A DNA stretch of 64,000 nt from Halobellus salinus (GCF_014646875.1 NZ_BMOC01000013.1:33624-97623), one strand, 5' to 3'; positions 8,181 through 17,838 are shown, counted from the stretch's first letter. Notes: generated by a model from the sequence alone, not told the origin. Made by a program: numbers and translations.

Positions 8181-8663
8181 CTACTCGTTGCCCTCGCGCA
8201 CGAAGACCGCGGCGCCGGCCTCGAAGTCGGTCATCGCGTCCGCGGAGAGTTCGGCGCGCCCGACCGCGAGCAGCGTGTCGTCGCCGAGCACGACCGCGAC
8301 CTCGTCACCCGGGCGGATCGCGGGGTCGACCTCGCGGACGAACTTCGCGAACGCGTTCTTGCCGTCGCGGACGAACGGTTCGCTCTCGGAGCCGACCACG
8401 ACGCGGGCGGTCGGTGGATCGAACGCCGCCAGCAGCCGTCGGCCGCCCTCGAGCCCGAGCGTGAACCGGCCGTCGGTGCCGTAGGAGACGATCCGGCCCT
8501 CGGGGGCGACGACCTGCCGGGGTCGGCCGCCGGTCGACCGGTGGAGAGTCAACTCCTCGTCGGCGTCGGGTGGGAACAGCGCGGCTCCCGCGCCGGCGCC
8601 GAACTGGTAGTCGGCGACCGTCCGGAGCTCTCCCAGGGTCGTGTCGGCGGCTGTATCGGTCAT
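8181..8663 (-). CDS. PUA domain protein
   Basis: The 160-residue protein ends in a PUA RNA-binding domain: RIVSYGTDGRFTLGLEGGRRL, then ARVVVGSESEPFVRDGKN and AIRPGDEVAVVLGDDTLLAVGRA, the usual strand order with the late GD-E-V motif. The N-terminal 50 residues (LGELRTVADYQFGAGAGAALFP) match the pre-PUA segment of haloarchaeal homologues. It probably binds structured RNA, for instance in tRNA or rRNA modification, but carries no catalytic domain. The start at 8663 is used because the open frame upstream runs over a different gene and is unconserved. Confidence 0.85.
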   Translation of the reverse strand: MTDTAADTTLGELRTVADYQFGAGAGAALFPPDADEELTLHRSTGGRPRQVVAPEGRIVSYGTDGRFTLGLEGGRRLLAAFDPPTARVVVGSESEPFVRDGKNAFAKFVREVDPAIRPGDEVAVVLGDDTLLAVGRAELSADAMTDFEAGAAVFVREGNE

Positions 8664-8811
8664 ACCTCCGATACCGAGCCGGGCGGCAAGAGCGCCGCGG
8701 TTCGGCGCCGGGAGTCTGAGGATCGCCGTCCCGGCGGGCCGGGGCGGTAGCGGCGTCGCCGTCCGGGATGTCAGACGTTTCACTGATTGGTTCCGACCCG
8801 CATCATAGACG

Positions 8812-8994
8812 ATGATCGGACTCCAAGCGGTGTTTCCGATCGAGCCCGACAAGCTCGACGACGCGGCGGCGATGGAGGCGCACGTCGAGTTCGACCACTT
8901 CGGGGAGTTCGAGGCGGCGCTGCCCGAGCCGCTCACGGGCACCCCCGACATCGTCCGGTTCGACGTCGACTCGGTCTCGGACGTCGGGCCGTGA
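8812..8994 (+). CDS. Small acidic hypothetical protein
   Basis: This 60-residue reading frame (starting MIGLQAVFPIEPDKLDDAA) is acidic and has codon use like neighbouring genes. It lies in the gap between the PUA gene and the NYN gene and ends 16 bases before the NYN stop. It has no signal peptide or recognisable motif. The function is unknown, and it could be a remnant of a longer gene. Confidence 0.55.
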   Translation: MIGLQAVFPIEPDKLDDAAAMEAHVEFDHFGEFEAALPEPLTGTPDIVRFDVDSVSDVGP

Positions 8995-9010
8995 GCGGAC
9001 CGACTGACGC

Positions 9011-9508
9011 CTACAACAGGAACGTCTCCTGTCGCTCGGAGAGGTCGAGGAACGTGTCGGCGGCGTCGATCAGTTCGTCGGCGGTCGACTCCTCGAACGC
9101 CATCACTTCCACGCGCACGCCCTCGTGGCGGAGGTGCGAACACAGTCGCGAGAAGTCGCCGTCGCCGGTACACAACACGACTGTGTCGACGTGGTTCGCG
9201 AGCGTCACCGCGTCGAGACTCATTCCCACGTCCCAGTCGGCCTTCTTCGACCCGTCGCCGAACGTCTTGATCTCCTTGATCTTCGGCTCGAACCCGATGT
9301 CGACGAGGGCCTCGAAGAAGCTCTCTTCCTCCGGAGAGTCAGCGCGGACGACGTACGCGATTGCCCGAGTGAGTTCCCGGCCCGACACGCCCTTCTCCAG
9401 AAGCGCCGCGTAATCGATGTTCCGGGAGAAGAGGCTCTGGGCGGTGTGATAGAGGTTCTGGGCGTCAGCGAGCATCGCGACCCGCTGACTCGGATGGATC
9501 TCGGTCAT
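9011..9508 (-). CDS. NYN domain (LabA/DUF88-like) protein
   Basis: NYN proteins have a PIN-like fold and are often RNases. The 165-residue protein carries the conserved acidic residues in order: AMLADAQNLYHTAQ near the N terminus, KADWDVGMSLDAV in the middle, and VVLCTGDGDFSRL later. These correspond to the metal-binding aspartates (D-x-x-N, K-x-D-[VT], and S/T-G-D-x-D). The domain fills the whole protein. It could be an RNase acting in RNA turnover. Single gene, with its upstream side facing the broken lipoprotein gene. Confidence 0.88.
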   Translation of the reverse strand: MTEIHPSQRVAMLADAQNLYHTAQSLFSRNIDYAALLEKGVSGRELTRAIAYVVRADSPEEESFFEALVDIGFEPKIKEIKTFGDGSKKADWDVGMSLDAVTLANHVDTVVLCTGDGDFSRLCSHLRHEGVRVEVMAFEESTADELIDAADTFLDLSERQETFLL

Positions 9509-9641
9509 ACAGTCCTTGGGGACGGCATCCTACATGAATGTCCGGTCCCGCGGCGGTGGTGGACGGACTCGTACGTCCCTCCGAAACGGCGCACCGTTCG
9601 ATTTAATTATACCAACTCCCTCCGCTGCTCTGTTATGATCG

Positions 9642-11449
9642 GTGGCGATCACGCGCCGCAGGGAGTTCCTGCGTCTCGGCCTGGCCGGGGCGGTCCTGAT
9701 ACTGTCGGCTATAGTCGCGTGACGTATTTCGACACCCCGGGGTGTCGAAAATCTTCACGTAGTTATAGCCGACAGTATGAGTACGGCAGGGTGTTCGCAG
9801 GAGTTCACGTCATCACCGGACAACGGGGAGGACGAACGCACGCCACCGGACTTAGACGGGACGACCTTCGAGTTCCGGTACGATGCCGAGAACCGCCGCG
9901 CCGAGGTCGAGTTCACCGGTGGCACGCCGCTCAGAGCCGGAAACGTACAGATCCGGATTGACTCCGGTATGCGGACATCTTGGGCAGAACTCGGATCCAC
10001 GACCGCAGACACCGACCAGCGAATGGAGGTCGGATCAGTCGCGGTGCTCGGCGAGGAGATCATCAACTGGGGGGAGCCCGTGTCCCCCGACGACTCGATC
10101 CGGCTCGTCTACACCGGTCAGGAGACGCCGGCGACACTCGGCCGGTTCGAGCCCGCCACAACCACAACGCTCACCACGACAGTCCGGACGACGGCGACAC
10201 CGACCGAGACGGCGACACCGACCGAGACGGCGACACCGACCGAGGCAACCACGGGGACAGCCACGCCGACCGAGACGACCACGGGGACTGCGACACCGAC
10301 CGAAGCAGCGACGCCGGCCGAGACGGCAACGCAGACCGACACGACCACGCTGGAGGACGACACCCAACCGTCGATCACGGCGTTCAGCCTCGCGAACCCG
10401 TCGGGTCGCCGGCTCAGGCCATCGTTCGATTCGAGCGAGCGACTCGACGAGGTCACCGTGGAAGTCAGCGGAGCGGAGTCGACGACACTGACCGCCAGCG
10501 CGTTCTCGGAGACGGAGACCCAGGATGGGACGTACCGGTACGAAGCAACGTACACGCCGTCGATCGATGGGGCGTTCACCGCAACGCTGCGGCGGGCGGT
10601 GGACGCAAGCGGTGACGACGGCGCCAGCGGGCAGTCGGTGCAGTTGTCGGTGATCACTACGGAGACGATCCGGTCCGCCGACGGGAGTCTCGCGCTCGAC
10701 CCGCCGGAGTCCGGAGACACGCACGCCGGCTTCTTGGGTGATGTCCGCTACGACGGAACCACGCTGGCTCCAAGCGTGAGCGCGTCGCCGCGGCTCCCCC
10801 CGGTGACCTGTTCCAGTTCGTCGAGCGCGATCGGTTGGAGCGTGTCGAGACGGCTGCGGTGAGCGGGTACAGAGCTGTCGACGACTACACCTCGAACGAC
10901 TACACGCTCCGGATCACGAGTGCTGTCGTCGTCGATAACGATGGCGACAGCGGCCTCGTCTCGATGGAGCTCACGAACACGGGTAGCGGGACCATCGAGC
11001 TCGACACCCCCAGCTCCTACGTCGGGCAGGAGACGAGTGTGGCTTACCTCGGGTTCGTCGAGTCACAACGCGGAAACGGCGACGAGTACAAGTTCTACGT
11101 CTCAGAGGACACCCGCCGGAGCTTCTCGGAGGTCGGCCAGTGGGAGACGTACGAGATCGCCGGCTCGATACCGTTTGTGATGGCATCGAACAGCGACTAC
11201 TCGGTCGCGGTCGGCGTGGGTGATGGGCCGGCGGATACGAACCTCGCGATGACGGAAACCGATCCGCCTACACTGATCCGGATCTTCACGAACCGGGTCG
11301 TGCTGGATCCCGAGGAGACGGTGGAGTGGCAGCTTCCGTACACCGGACTCGGGACCGGAGACCTGCCCGCCGACGAGGCGCGTAACCGGATTGAAGCGGC
11401 GTCGTCGCTACCGATCCCGGACGACAGCGAGTGGGAGATCTTCGGGTGA
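9642..11449 (+). pseudogene. Tat lipoprotein gene broken by palindrome and frameshift
   Basis: From a GTG at 9642 the frame encodes a Tat signal (TRRREFLRLGLAGAVL). It is then split at 9699 by the 80-bp palindrome, which brings a TGA at 9720. Directly after the element the frame resumes with STAGCSQE, the lipobox and lipidated cysteine. Removing 81 bases rejoins signal and lipobox in frame. The body has a TPTETA-rich linker (codons near 10190-10360) and a beta-sandwich-like domain. A second lesion, a frameshift near 10775-10801 at a run of six C, moves the C-terminal domain (GDLFQFVERDRLERVET onward) to another frame. Function of the intact protein is unknown. Confidence 0.85.
9699..9778 (+). 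repeat. 80-bp palindromic element, copy 2
   Basis: This copy is identical or nearly identical to copy 1 at 398-477. It lies between the hydrophobic part of a Tat signal peptide and its lipobox, so the insertion point is exact: the coding sequence reads on across 81 bases. Its right end happens to supply an ATG (9777) in the lipoprotein frame. Confidence 0.9.
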
Positions 11450-11857
11450 CCCGGCCTCGGGCGGAACCCACCGACGCCTGACCCGCTGTGGCGACGCGTC
11501 CGCCGGTGTGGTCCCTCGATCGACCGGAGAGACGAAACGTATATTATTCCACACGTCCTGTACGCGAACGTGCGACGCGCTATGCCGTCCGCGAGAGACT
11601 CGACGCCCTTGCGAGCGACGGGTGGCGCCCCCGCTTTTCTGAAGAAACGTGCACGCTGATACGGGTCGTCGGCGTTGACTGCCGGCCGTCGCCGAACCGC
11701 GCCGGTGACGGTCTGACGTCCGGTACGACGATCCGTCCGACGCCCCGAGCGGGAGTGGCACCCCCGTTCGTGGCGGCCTCCTGGCAGGCGCACTGCGCGT
11801 ACGACCGAGCGTCGACCGACAAACCCTACACAGACGGGGTCACACCTTACACCACCC
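11450..11857. other. Spacer before the lysine operon
   Basis: These 408 bases hold no gene I can support. Short frames on both strands lack conserved features and typical codon bias. No tRNA T-loop pattern or RNase P signature is visible. An AT-rich stretch around 11530-11560 (ACGTATATTATTCC) could contain a promoter, although it lies far from the dapA start at 11858. Confidence 0.5.
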
Positions 11858-12778
11858 ATGACAGACATCGACTTCACCGGCGTGTTCCCTGCGATGACCA
11901 CGCCGTTCGCACCCGACGGACGCATCGATCACGAAACCCTCGCCGAAGACGCCCAGCGGTTGGAGAACGCCGGCGTCGCGGGGCTCGTCCCCGCTGGCTC
12001 CACCGGCGAGAGTGCGACGCTCACCCACGACGAACATATCGAAGTCGTCGAAACGGTCGTTGAGGCCGTCGACGACGTGCCCGTGATCGCGGGGTCGGGG
12101 TCGAACTCGACGCATGAGGCGGTCGACCTCTCCCGGCGGGCCGCCGGCGCCGGCGCCGACGCGCTGCTTCTGATCTCGCCGTACTACAACAAGCCCGAAC
12201 AGGCCGGATTCAGACGGCACTTCCGCGCGGTCGCCGACGCGGTCGACCTGCCGCAGATCGTCTACAACGTTCCGGGCCGGACCGGAAAGAACGTCGAGCC
12301 CGAGACGGTCGCCGAACTCGCCATCCACGGGAACATCCGGGCGTACAAGGCCGCAAGCGGTGACGTCGCACAGATCTCGGAGGTCATCGAGCACACCCGC
12401 GGCGAGGATCTCGCGGTCCTGTCGGGCGACGACGCGCTTACACTGCCGGTCTGTTCGCTGGGCGGCCGCGGCGTGATCTCCGTCGCCGGCAACGTCGAGC
12501 CCGAACGGACCGTCGAGTTGGTCGACGCTGCCCTCGCGGGCGATCTCGACCGCGCGCGCGAGCTCCACTTCGAGTTGTCGCCGCTGTTCCGGCAGCTGTT
12601 CGCCGAGACCAACCCCATCCCGGTGAAGGCCGCGATGGCGATTCGCGGGCACGCACCGGAGACGCTCCGGTCGCCGCTGACGGAGCTCTCCGAGGAACCG
12701 CGCGAGGAGCTCGAACGGATCCTGGCGGAGCTTGCGGCCGCCGACGAAGCCGCGACCAACACCACGGAGGCGGCGTGA
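11858..12778 (+). CDS. dapA: 4-hydroxy-tetrahydrodipicolinate synthase
   Basis: DapA condenses pyruvate with aspartate semialdehyde, the first committed step of lysine synthesis by the diaminopimelate route. The 306-residue TIM-barrel protein shows GVFPAMTTPFAPDGRID, the GSTGESATLTHDEH motif, the YYNKPEQAG segment and the IVYNVPGRTG motif. The Schiff-base lysine is in IRAYKAASGD. Length is normal. It opens a six-gene operon in which each gene touches or overlaps the next. Confidence 0.95.
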   Translation: MTDIDFTGVFPAMTTPFAPDGRIDHETLAEDAQRLENAGVAGLVPAGSTGESATLTHDEHIEVVETVVEAVDDVPVIAGSGSNSTHEAVDLSRRAAGAGADALLLISPYYNKPEQAGFRRHFRAVADAVDLPQIVYNVPGRTGKNVEPETVAELAIHGNIRAYKAASGDVAQISEVIEHTRGEDLAVLSGDDALTLPVCSLGGRGVISVAGNVEPERTVELVDAALAGDLDRARELHFELSPLFRQLFAETNPIPVKAAMAIRGHAPETLRSPLTELSEEPREELERILAELAAADEAATNTTEAA

Positions 12779-13617
12779 TGGCCGGGCTCCGCGTCGCGAT
12801 CACGGGCGCCAGCGGCCGGATGGGCGCCGAACTGATCGACGCCGCTGCCGGCCGCGACGACGTCGAATTCGTGCTCGCAGCGAGCCGGACCCCCGAGGCC
12901 GTCCCGGGCGGCGACGCCCCCGGCGCGGCCGACGTGGTCGTCGCCGACGCCGACCTCGGCGCTGCACTCCGGGAGCGAGAAATCGACGCCCTCGTCGACT
13001 TCACCGTGCCCGAGGCGAGCGTCGGCTACTTGGAGGCGGCCGCCGACGCCGGCGTCGCGGTCGTCGTCGGAACAACAGGGTACGACGAGGATCGACAGGC
13101 CGCACTCGACGCCGTCGCCGACCGGGTGCCGTTTCTGAAGGCCTCGAACTTCTCGCGGGGAGTCGCGGCGCTTCGGCGGGCGGTGCAGGCCACCGTTCCC
13201 GCGCTCGACGGCTACGACGTCGAGGTCACCGAGACCCACCACAGCGGGAAACTCGACGCCCCCTCCGGGACCGCGGTGACGATCCTCGACGACATCGAGA
13301 GCGCGCGTGGTGGCGGTGACCGAGGAGGCGACGGTGCCGACCGCGTCCACGGTCGCGAGGGCGATCAGCCCCGAACGGGAGACGAGATCGGTGTCCACGC
13401 CCGCCGGGCCGGCGACATCGCGGGCGAACACGAGATCCTGCTTGCGGGCAACAACGAAGTGGTGGAACTGACCCACCGCGCGGGCTCCCGGAGCATCTTC
13501 GCCGCGGGCGCGCTCGACGCCGCGGCGTGGGTCGTGCGTCGCGCCCCGGGACGGTACGATTTCGACGCCGTCTTGAACGCGGACGGCGACGACGGATCCA
13601 ACGGAGACCGACAATGA
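12778..13617 (+). CDS. dapB: 4-hydroxy-tetrahydrodipicolinate reductase
   Basis: DapB reduces the DapA product with NAD(P)H. The 279-residue protein has an N-terminal Rossmann motif (VAITGASGRMGAEL) and the catalytic signature HHSGKLDAPSGTA. Residues around 185-205 (ESARGGGDRGGDGADRV) form a Gly/Asp-rich insertion often seen in haloarchaeal enzymes. The ATG overlaps the dapA stop; a GTG three bases earlier is an alternative start. Confidence 0.94.
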   Translation: MAGLRVAITGASGRMGAELIDAAAGRDDVEFVLAASRTPEAVPGGDAPGAADVVVADADLGAALREREIDALVDFTVPEASVGYLEAAADAGVAVVVGTTGYDEDRQAALDAVADRVPFLKASNFSRGVAALRRAVQATVPALDGYDVEVTETHHSGKLDAPSGTAVTILDDIESARGGGDRGGDGADRVHGREGDQPRTGDEIGVHARRAGDIAGEHEILLAGNNEVVELTHRAGSRSIFAAGALDAAAWVVRRAPGRYDFDAVLNADGDDGSNGDRQ

Positions 13618-14456
13618 CACTCGAATCCGACATCGAGAACCTGTGGCAGCGCTACCAGGACGACACGGGAACCGACGCCGTCGGCTCTGCGGCCCAGTCG
13701 ACGCTGGACGCGTTCCTGGAGGGGCTCGAGACCGGAGAGATACGGGCGGCCGAACAGATCGGCGATTCCGGCCCCGACGCGTGGGAAGTCAACGAGTGGG
13801 TCAAGCGGGGAATCCTCCTCAACTTCGGCCTCCGGGAGACGGAGGCCAGAGAGTACGGTGGGGTCTCGTACTACGACGTGTTGCCGCTGCGGTCGACCAC
13901 CGACCTCGGGGGGCGCGGCACGCGGAACACCCCCGACGGGACCGCGATCCGGCGCGGCGCATATCTGGGATCGGACTGTATCATGATGTCGCCGTCGTTC
14001 GTCAATATCGGCGCGCACGTCGGCGACGGGACCTTGGTGGACTCGTGCGACACGGTGGGATCGTGTGCGCAGCTCGGCGAGAACGTCAAACTCGGGGCGA
14101 ACACCCTGATCGGCGGCGTGTTAGAACCCGTCGAGGACGCGCCCGTCATCATCGAGGACGGCGTGTCGTTGGGTGCGGGCTGTCGTGTCACCTCCGGGTT
14201 CCACGTGGGCGAGAACACGGTCGTCGGCGAGAACACGCTGCTCACGCCGCGGATCCCGGTGTACGACCTCGTGACCGACGAAGTCGTCTACGGCCACCTG
14301 CCCGCGAACCGGCGGGCGTTCACCCGGTACGTGGAGTCCTCGTTGAGCGATCACGACCTCTTCGAGTCCGGCGCGTACAAGCCCGCGGTCGTCGCGCTCG
14401 ACATCGCCGAGGACACCCTCGACAACACCCGGCGCGAGGAGGCGCTCCGGGAATGA
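13614..14456 (+). CDS. dapD: Tetrahydrodipicolinate N-succinyltransferase
   Basis: DapD transfers succinyl from succinyl-CoA to tetrahydrodipicolinate and so defines the succinylase branch. The 280-residue protein has an N-terminal helical domain (VNEWVKRGILLNFGLRE) and a left-handed beta-helix of hexapeptide repeats (IGAHVGDGTLVDSCDTVGSC, GENTVVGENTLLTP). The start overlaps the dapB stop by four bases. The upstream open frame inside dapB is an overlap shadow. Confidence 0.94.
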   Translation: MTLESDIENLWQRYQDDTGTDAVGSAAQSTLDAFLEGLETGEIRAAEQIGDSGPDAWEVNEWVKRGILLNFGLRETEAREYGGVSYYDVLPLRSTTDLGGRGTRNTPDGTAIRRGAYLGSDCIMMSPSFVNIGAHVGDGTLVDSCDTVGSCAQLGENVKLGANTLIGGVLEPVEDAPVIIEDGVSLGAGCRVTSGFHVGENTVVGENTLLTPRIPVYDLVTDEVVYGHLPANRRAFTRYVESSLSDHDLFESGAYKPAVVALDIAEDTLDNTRREEALRE

Positions 14457-15781
14457 GCCGGGTCGGCGACGGCGGCCCGGCGGTCCGCCGCCTCGCCGAG
14501 TGGGACGCGACGGACCTGCTCGCGCTCGCCGAGGAGTACGACACACCGCTGTACGTGATCGACCGCGACCGCGTCGCCGAAAACTGTGCGCGACTCCGCG
14601 AGGCGTTCCCGGACGCCGACATCAGCTACGCCGTGAAGGCACACACCGGCCAGGCCGTCCTCAGAACGGTCAGGGAGGCGGGTCTCGACGCCGAGTGCGC
14701 CTCGGCTGGCGAGGTCGAGCGTGCGTTCGAGGCCGGATTCACGGGGAATCGGATCCGCTACACCGCAGTCAACCCGCCCGGACGCGACCTCGATCGGGTG
14801 GTCGGGCGGTGGCAGGCGAATCCCGAACTGACGATCACCGTCGGCGCGGCCGACACGGTCGATCGACTCCGGGATCGGGGCTTCGACGGTCGGCTCTGCG
14901 TCCGCGCGAACCCCGGTGTGGGTGCGGGCCACCACGAGAAGGTCCGAACCGGTGCGAACGCCAAATTCGGAATCCCGATCGAGCGCGTGGCTGATCTCGC
15001 GGAGGCGTGGGCCGCGGAGTTCGACCTCGTGGGCGTCCACGCCCACGCCGGGAGCGGGATCTCCGGCGATGACCTCACCGCACACCGGGAGTTGGTGTCG
15101 CGGATGGGTGACCTCGCGCGGGAGGTCGAATCCCGCGGCGGGGGCCTGGAGTTCGTCGACGTGGGCGGCGGGTTCGGTGTACCATACCGGAGCGAGGAAC
15201 CGCCGCTCGACCTCGACGCGGTCGCGGCGGCGACGCGAGAGGCGCTAGGCGACGTCGCCGGACGCAGTCCGGCGGGCTGCCAAGCGGAGCTTGGTAACGT
15301 CGACGCGACGCTATCGATCGAACCGGGGCGCTACGTGGTCGCGGACGCCGGCGTGCTCCTGACGCGGGTGAACACGGTCAAGGAAGCCCGAGACGCGACC
15401 GTGGTGGGCGTCGATGCGGGGATGACCACGCTGCTCCGGCCCGCGATGTACGGCGCGTACCACGCGATCCGGAACCTCTCGGCCGGCGTCGACTCCGACA
15501 CCGATGGGGAGCCGAACGCGACCGGGGATCGCGAGACCGTTCCCGTGACCGTAGCGGGACCTATATGTGAGTCGGCGGACGTACTATGTGAAGAGAGACC
15601 GCTGTCGCGGCCCGAACGGGGAGAGGTCCTCGCGGTCGGGAACGCGGGGGCGTACGGATACGAGATGTCGAACACCTACAACACCCGGCCGCGACCCGCC
15701 GAGGTCGCCCGGTCGGGCACGACCGTCCGGCTCGTCCGACGACGCGAGACGGCCGCTGACCTCACGGAGTTGGAGCGATGA
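14453..15781 (+). CDS. lysA: Diaminopimelate decarboxylase
   Basis: LysA makes L-lysine from meso-diaminopimelate with PLP. The 442-residue protein has the alanine-racemase-like barrel with the PLP lysine in SYAVKAHTG (K62), the GVHAHAGSGI segment, VDVGGGFGVPY, and the C-terminal ICESADVLCEERPL and GAYGYEMSNTYN motifs that complete the active site. The start overlaps dapD by four bases. A much longer open frame upstream is dapD read out of frame. Confidence 0.95.
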   Translation: MSRVGDGGPAVRRLAEWDATDLLALAEEYDTPLYVIDRDRVAENCARLREAFPDADISYAVKAHTGQAVLRTVREAGLDAECASAGEVERAFEAGFTGNRIRYTAVNPPGRDLDRVVGRWQANPELTITVGAADTVDRLRDRGFDGRLCVRANPGVGAGHHEKVRTGANAKFGIPIERVADLAEAWAAEFDLVGVHAHAGSGISGDDLTAHRELVSRMGDLAREVESRGGGLEFVDVGGGFGVPYRSEEPPLDLDAVAAATREALGDVAGRSPAGCQAELGNVDATLSIEPGRYVVADAGVLLTRVNTVKEARDATVVGVDAGMTTLLRPAMYGAYHAIRNLSAGVDSDTDGEPNATGDRETVPVTVAGPICESADVLCEERPLSRPERGEVLAVGNAGAYGYEMSNTYNTRPRPAEVARSGTTVRLVRRRETAADLTELER

Positions 15782-16698
15782 CCGTCCTGCGCCACCAGGT
15801 ACCGATTGAAAAGTACCACGGCACCGGCAACGACTTCATCGTGGTCGACGCGGCCGAGTCGGTTCCCGACCGGCCGGCGTTTGCGACCACCTACTGCGAC
15901 CGCGAGACCGGTGTGGGCCACGTCGACTCGGCCCGAACCGACGTCGACTCGGCCCGAACCGGCGCCGACGGCGTGCTCTTTCTCTCCCTGGAAGCGCGCT
16001 ACTCGCCGCCCCGCGTAGTAATGACGCTTGTCCAACCCGACGGGTCGATCGCCGCGATGTGTGGTAACGGCGCGCGGGTCGCCGCCGCGTGGGCCGCAGA
16101 ACGCACCGGCGCGACGGAACTGATGATCGACACCCCCGCCGGGACACGCCGCGCGATGGTCGAGGGCGACGACGTGACAATCGAGATGGGCGTGCCGGCG
16201 TTCGCGCCGCGGGCGGTGCCGCTGTCCCGCGAGACCGAACTCGTCGAGGAGGACGTCGAAGGGCTGACCGTGACCGCGGTGAACACCGGAGTCCCCCACG
16301 CTGTCGCACTCGTTGACGACGTCGATTCGGTCACCCTCGGATCGGTCGCGCCTGCGGTCAGATGCGCCGGCGTGTTCCCGGAGGGCGCGAACGTCACGCT
16401 GGCGTCGCGGGCCGATTCCGGTCCCCCCGGGACGACAGACGACGAGGTGCCGCGGTTCCGCCAACGGACCTACGAGCGCGGCGTTGAGGGCGAGACCCGC
16501 TCCTGCGGCACTGGGGCGGTCGCGGTCGCGGCGGTCGCGAAGCGTCTGGATCGTCTCGGCGGCCACGACGCAGTGACCGTCACCCCGCCGGGCGGGGACC
16601 TCCGGATCACGGTTCCCGACGGCGGAGCGGCGACCCTCTCGGGTCCGGCCGTACGCGAGTTCGAGAGCGAACTCGAGACCGTGGTGCGGTCGGCGTAG
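15778..16698 (+). CDS. dapF: Diaminopimelate epimerase with split GxGADG motif
   Basis: DapF interconverts LL- and meso-diaminopimelate by a two-cysteine mechanism. Both catalytic cysteines are present, in MCGNGARVAAAW and TRSCGTGAVAVAA, and the N-terminal KYHGTGNDF is typical. Unusually, the family motif DRxxGxGADG is interrupted: GVG (45-47) and ADG (63-65) are separated by 15 residues made mostly of two HVDSART/DVDSART repeats from a perfect 21-base tandem duplication (15920-15961). The frame stays open, so the enzyme may still work with a loop insertion. Start overlaps lysA by four bases. Confidence 0.92.
   Translation: MTVLRHQVPIEKYHGTGNDFIVVDAAESVPDRPAFATTYCDRETGVGHVDSARTDVDSARTGADGVLFLSLEARYSPPRVVMTLVQPDGSIAAMCGNGARVAAAWAAERTGATELMIDTPAGTRRAMVEGDDVTIEMGVPAFAPRAVPLSRETELVEEDVEGLTVTAVNTGVPHAVALVDDVDSVTLGSVAPAVRCAGVFPEGANVTLASRADSGPPGTTDDEVPRFRQRTYERGVEGETRSCGTGAVAVAAVAKRLDRLGGHDAVTVTPPGGDLRITVPDGGAATLSGPAVREFESELETVVRSA
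15920..15961 (+). repeat. Perfect 21-bp tandem duplication inside dapF
   Basis: Two identical 21-base units (15920-15940 and 15941-15961) encode DVDSART-type repeats. They fall inside the conserved GxGADG motif of DapF. Identity of the units suggests a recent duplication. Confidence 0.9.
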
Positions 16699-17838
16699 AT
16701 GACTGGTAATCCGACCGCGGACCCTGCACCCGCCGACGGGTTCGATCCGATCGACTTTCTGGAACGGGCTGTCTCCGTGGCCTCGAACAAGGACGTCACC
16801 GAGGTGCGTCACCGCCTCGTCGAGGCGATCGAAACCCACGGAATTGACGCCCGCGTCGATAACGCGGGCAATACGCTGGCGTCGAAGGGCGCGAGCGCGT
16901 CGGCCGCGACGACCCACCTCGTCCTCAACACGCACATCGACACGGTCTCCCCGCACGTGTCGTTCTCGCGGGAGCAGGGCGACGACGGGACCGACCGGAT
17001 CCGGGGGCGAGGGTCCTGCGACGCCAAGGGGCCGCTGTCGGCGCTTCTCGCGGCGTTTTTCGCCGCCGATCCTCACGAGACCGCCCGACTCACGCTCGCG
17101 GTGACGCCGGACGAGGAGGTGCTCTCAACCGGCGCCGCGGCGCTCGACACCGATGCCGACCTGTACATCGTCGGCGAGCCGACCGGGTTGGACGTCTGTC
17201 CCGCGGCGAAGGGCCGGTTCCAGGGCGCGCTGACGCTGTCGGGAACCGCGGCCCACGCCGCCGACCCCGAGTCCGGCGCAAACGCGATTGCGGGGCTGGA
17301 AGACGCCCTCGCCGCGATCCGGACGTTCGACGCCGACCGCGACCCCCACCCGCAGTTGGGGCCGGCGACACTCACGCCCACGACTGTCACGGGCGGCGAG
17401 GCGACGAACCAGGTCCCGGCACGGTGTGCGGTGGTGGTCGATCGGCGGAGCGTGCCGCCGGAGACCGCCGCGGGGTTCCGGTCGGAGTTGACCGCGGCCG
17501 TTCGCGACGCAGTCCCCGACCACCTCGGCGTCGACTTCGCGCTGACCGACCGGCCGACGCCGTTCCTGGAGGCGTTCGCCACCGACGCCGGCCACGAACT
17601 CGTCCAGACGCTCGCGACCGCGGCCGAGCGAGCCGGCGGGTCGGGCGCGGTTCGACCCTTCACCGCCGCGACGGAGGCATCGTACTTCGCGCCCGCGCCG
17701 GTGGTGGTGTTCGGTCCGGGGGTGCTCGCCGACGACGAGGGCGCGGTGGCGCACGCCGAGCGCGAGTACGTCGCGGTCGCGGACGTCCGTCGTGCGGCTA
17801 CGGCGCTGACGGACGCGGTGCGGCAGCTGGTCGGGTGA
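16699..17838 (+). CDS. dapE: M20 peptidase, probable succinyl-diaminopimelate desuccinylase
   Basis: DapE removes succinate to give LL-diaminopimelate. The 379-residue M20 zinc hydrolase has NTHIDTVSPH (first metal ligands), GRGSCDAKGPL (bridging Asp), PDEEVLSTGA (catalytic Glu pair) and VGEPTG, with a dimerisation domain near ALTLSGTAAHAADPESG. The family also includes LysK and acetylornithine deacetylase, but the position directly after dapF and beside dapD favours DapE. It starts on the base after the dapF stop. The aminotransferase step (DapC) is not encoded here. Confidence 0.9.
   Translation: MTGNPTADPAPADGFDPIDFLERAVSVASNKDVTEVRHRLVEAIETHGIDARVDNAGNTLASKGASASAATTHLVLNTHIDTVSPHVSFSREQGDDGTDRIRGRGSCDAKGPLSALLAAFFAADPHETARLTLAVTPDEEVLSTGAAALDTDADLYIVGEPTGLDVCPAAKGRFQGALTLSGTAAHAADPESGANAIAGLEDALAAIRTFDADRDPHPQLGPATLTPTTVTGGEATNQVPARCAVVVDRRSVPPETAAGFRSELTAAVRDAVPDHLGVDFALTDRPTPFLEAFATDAGHELVQTLATAAERAGGSGAVRPFTAATEASYFAPAPVVVFGPGVLADDEGAVAHAEREYVAVADVRRAATALTDAVRQLVG

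Noticed and set aside
8664..9173. N-terminal extension of the PUA protein
   Set aside because: The extension is Arg/Ser-rich, unconserved and overlaps another small gene and the NYN gene.
13643..14452. N-terminal extension of LysA
   Set aside because: It is dapD read in another frame; the family N terminus begins at 14453.
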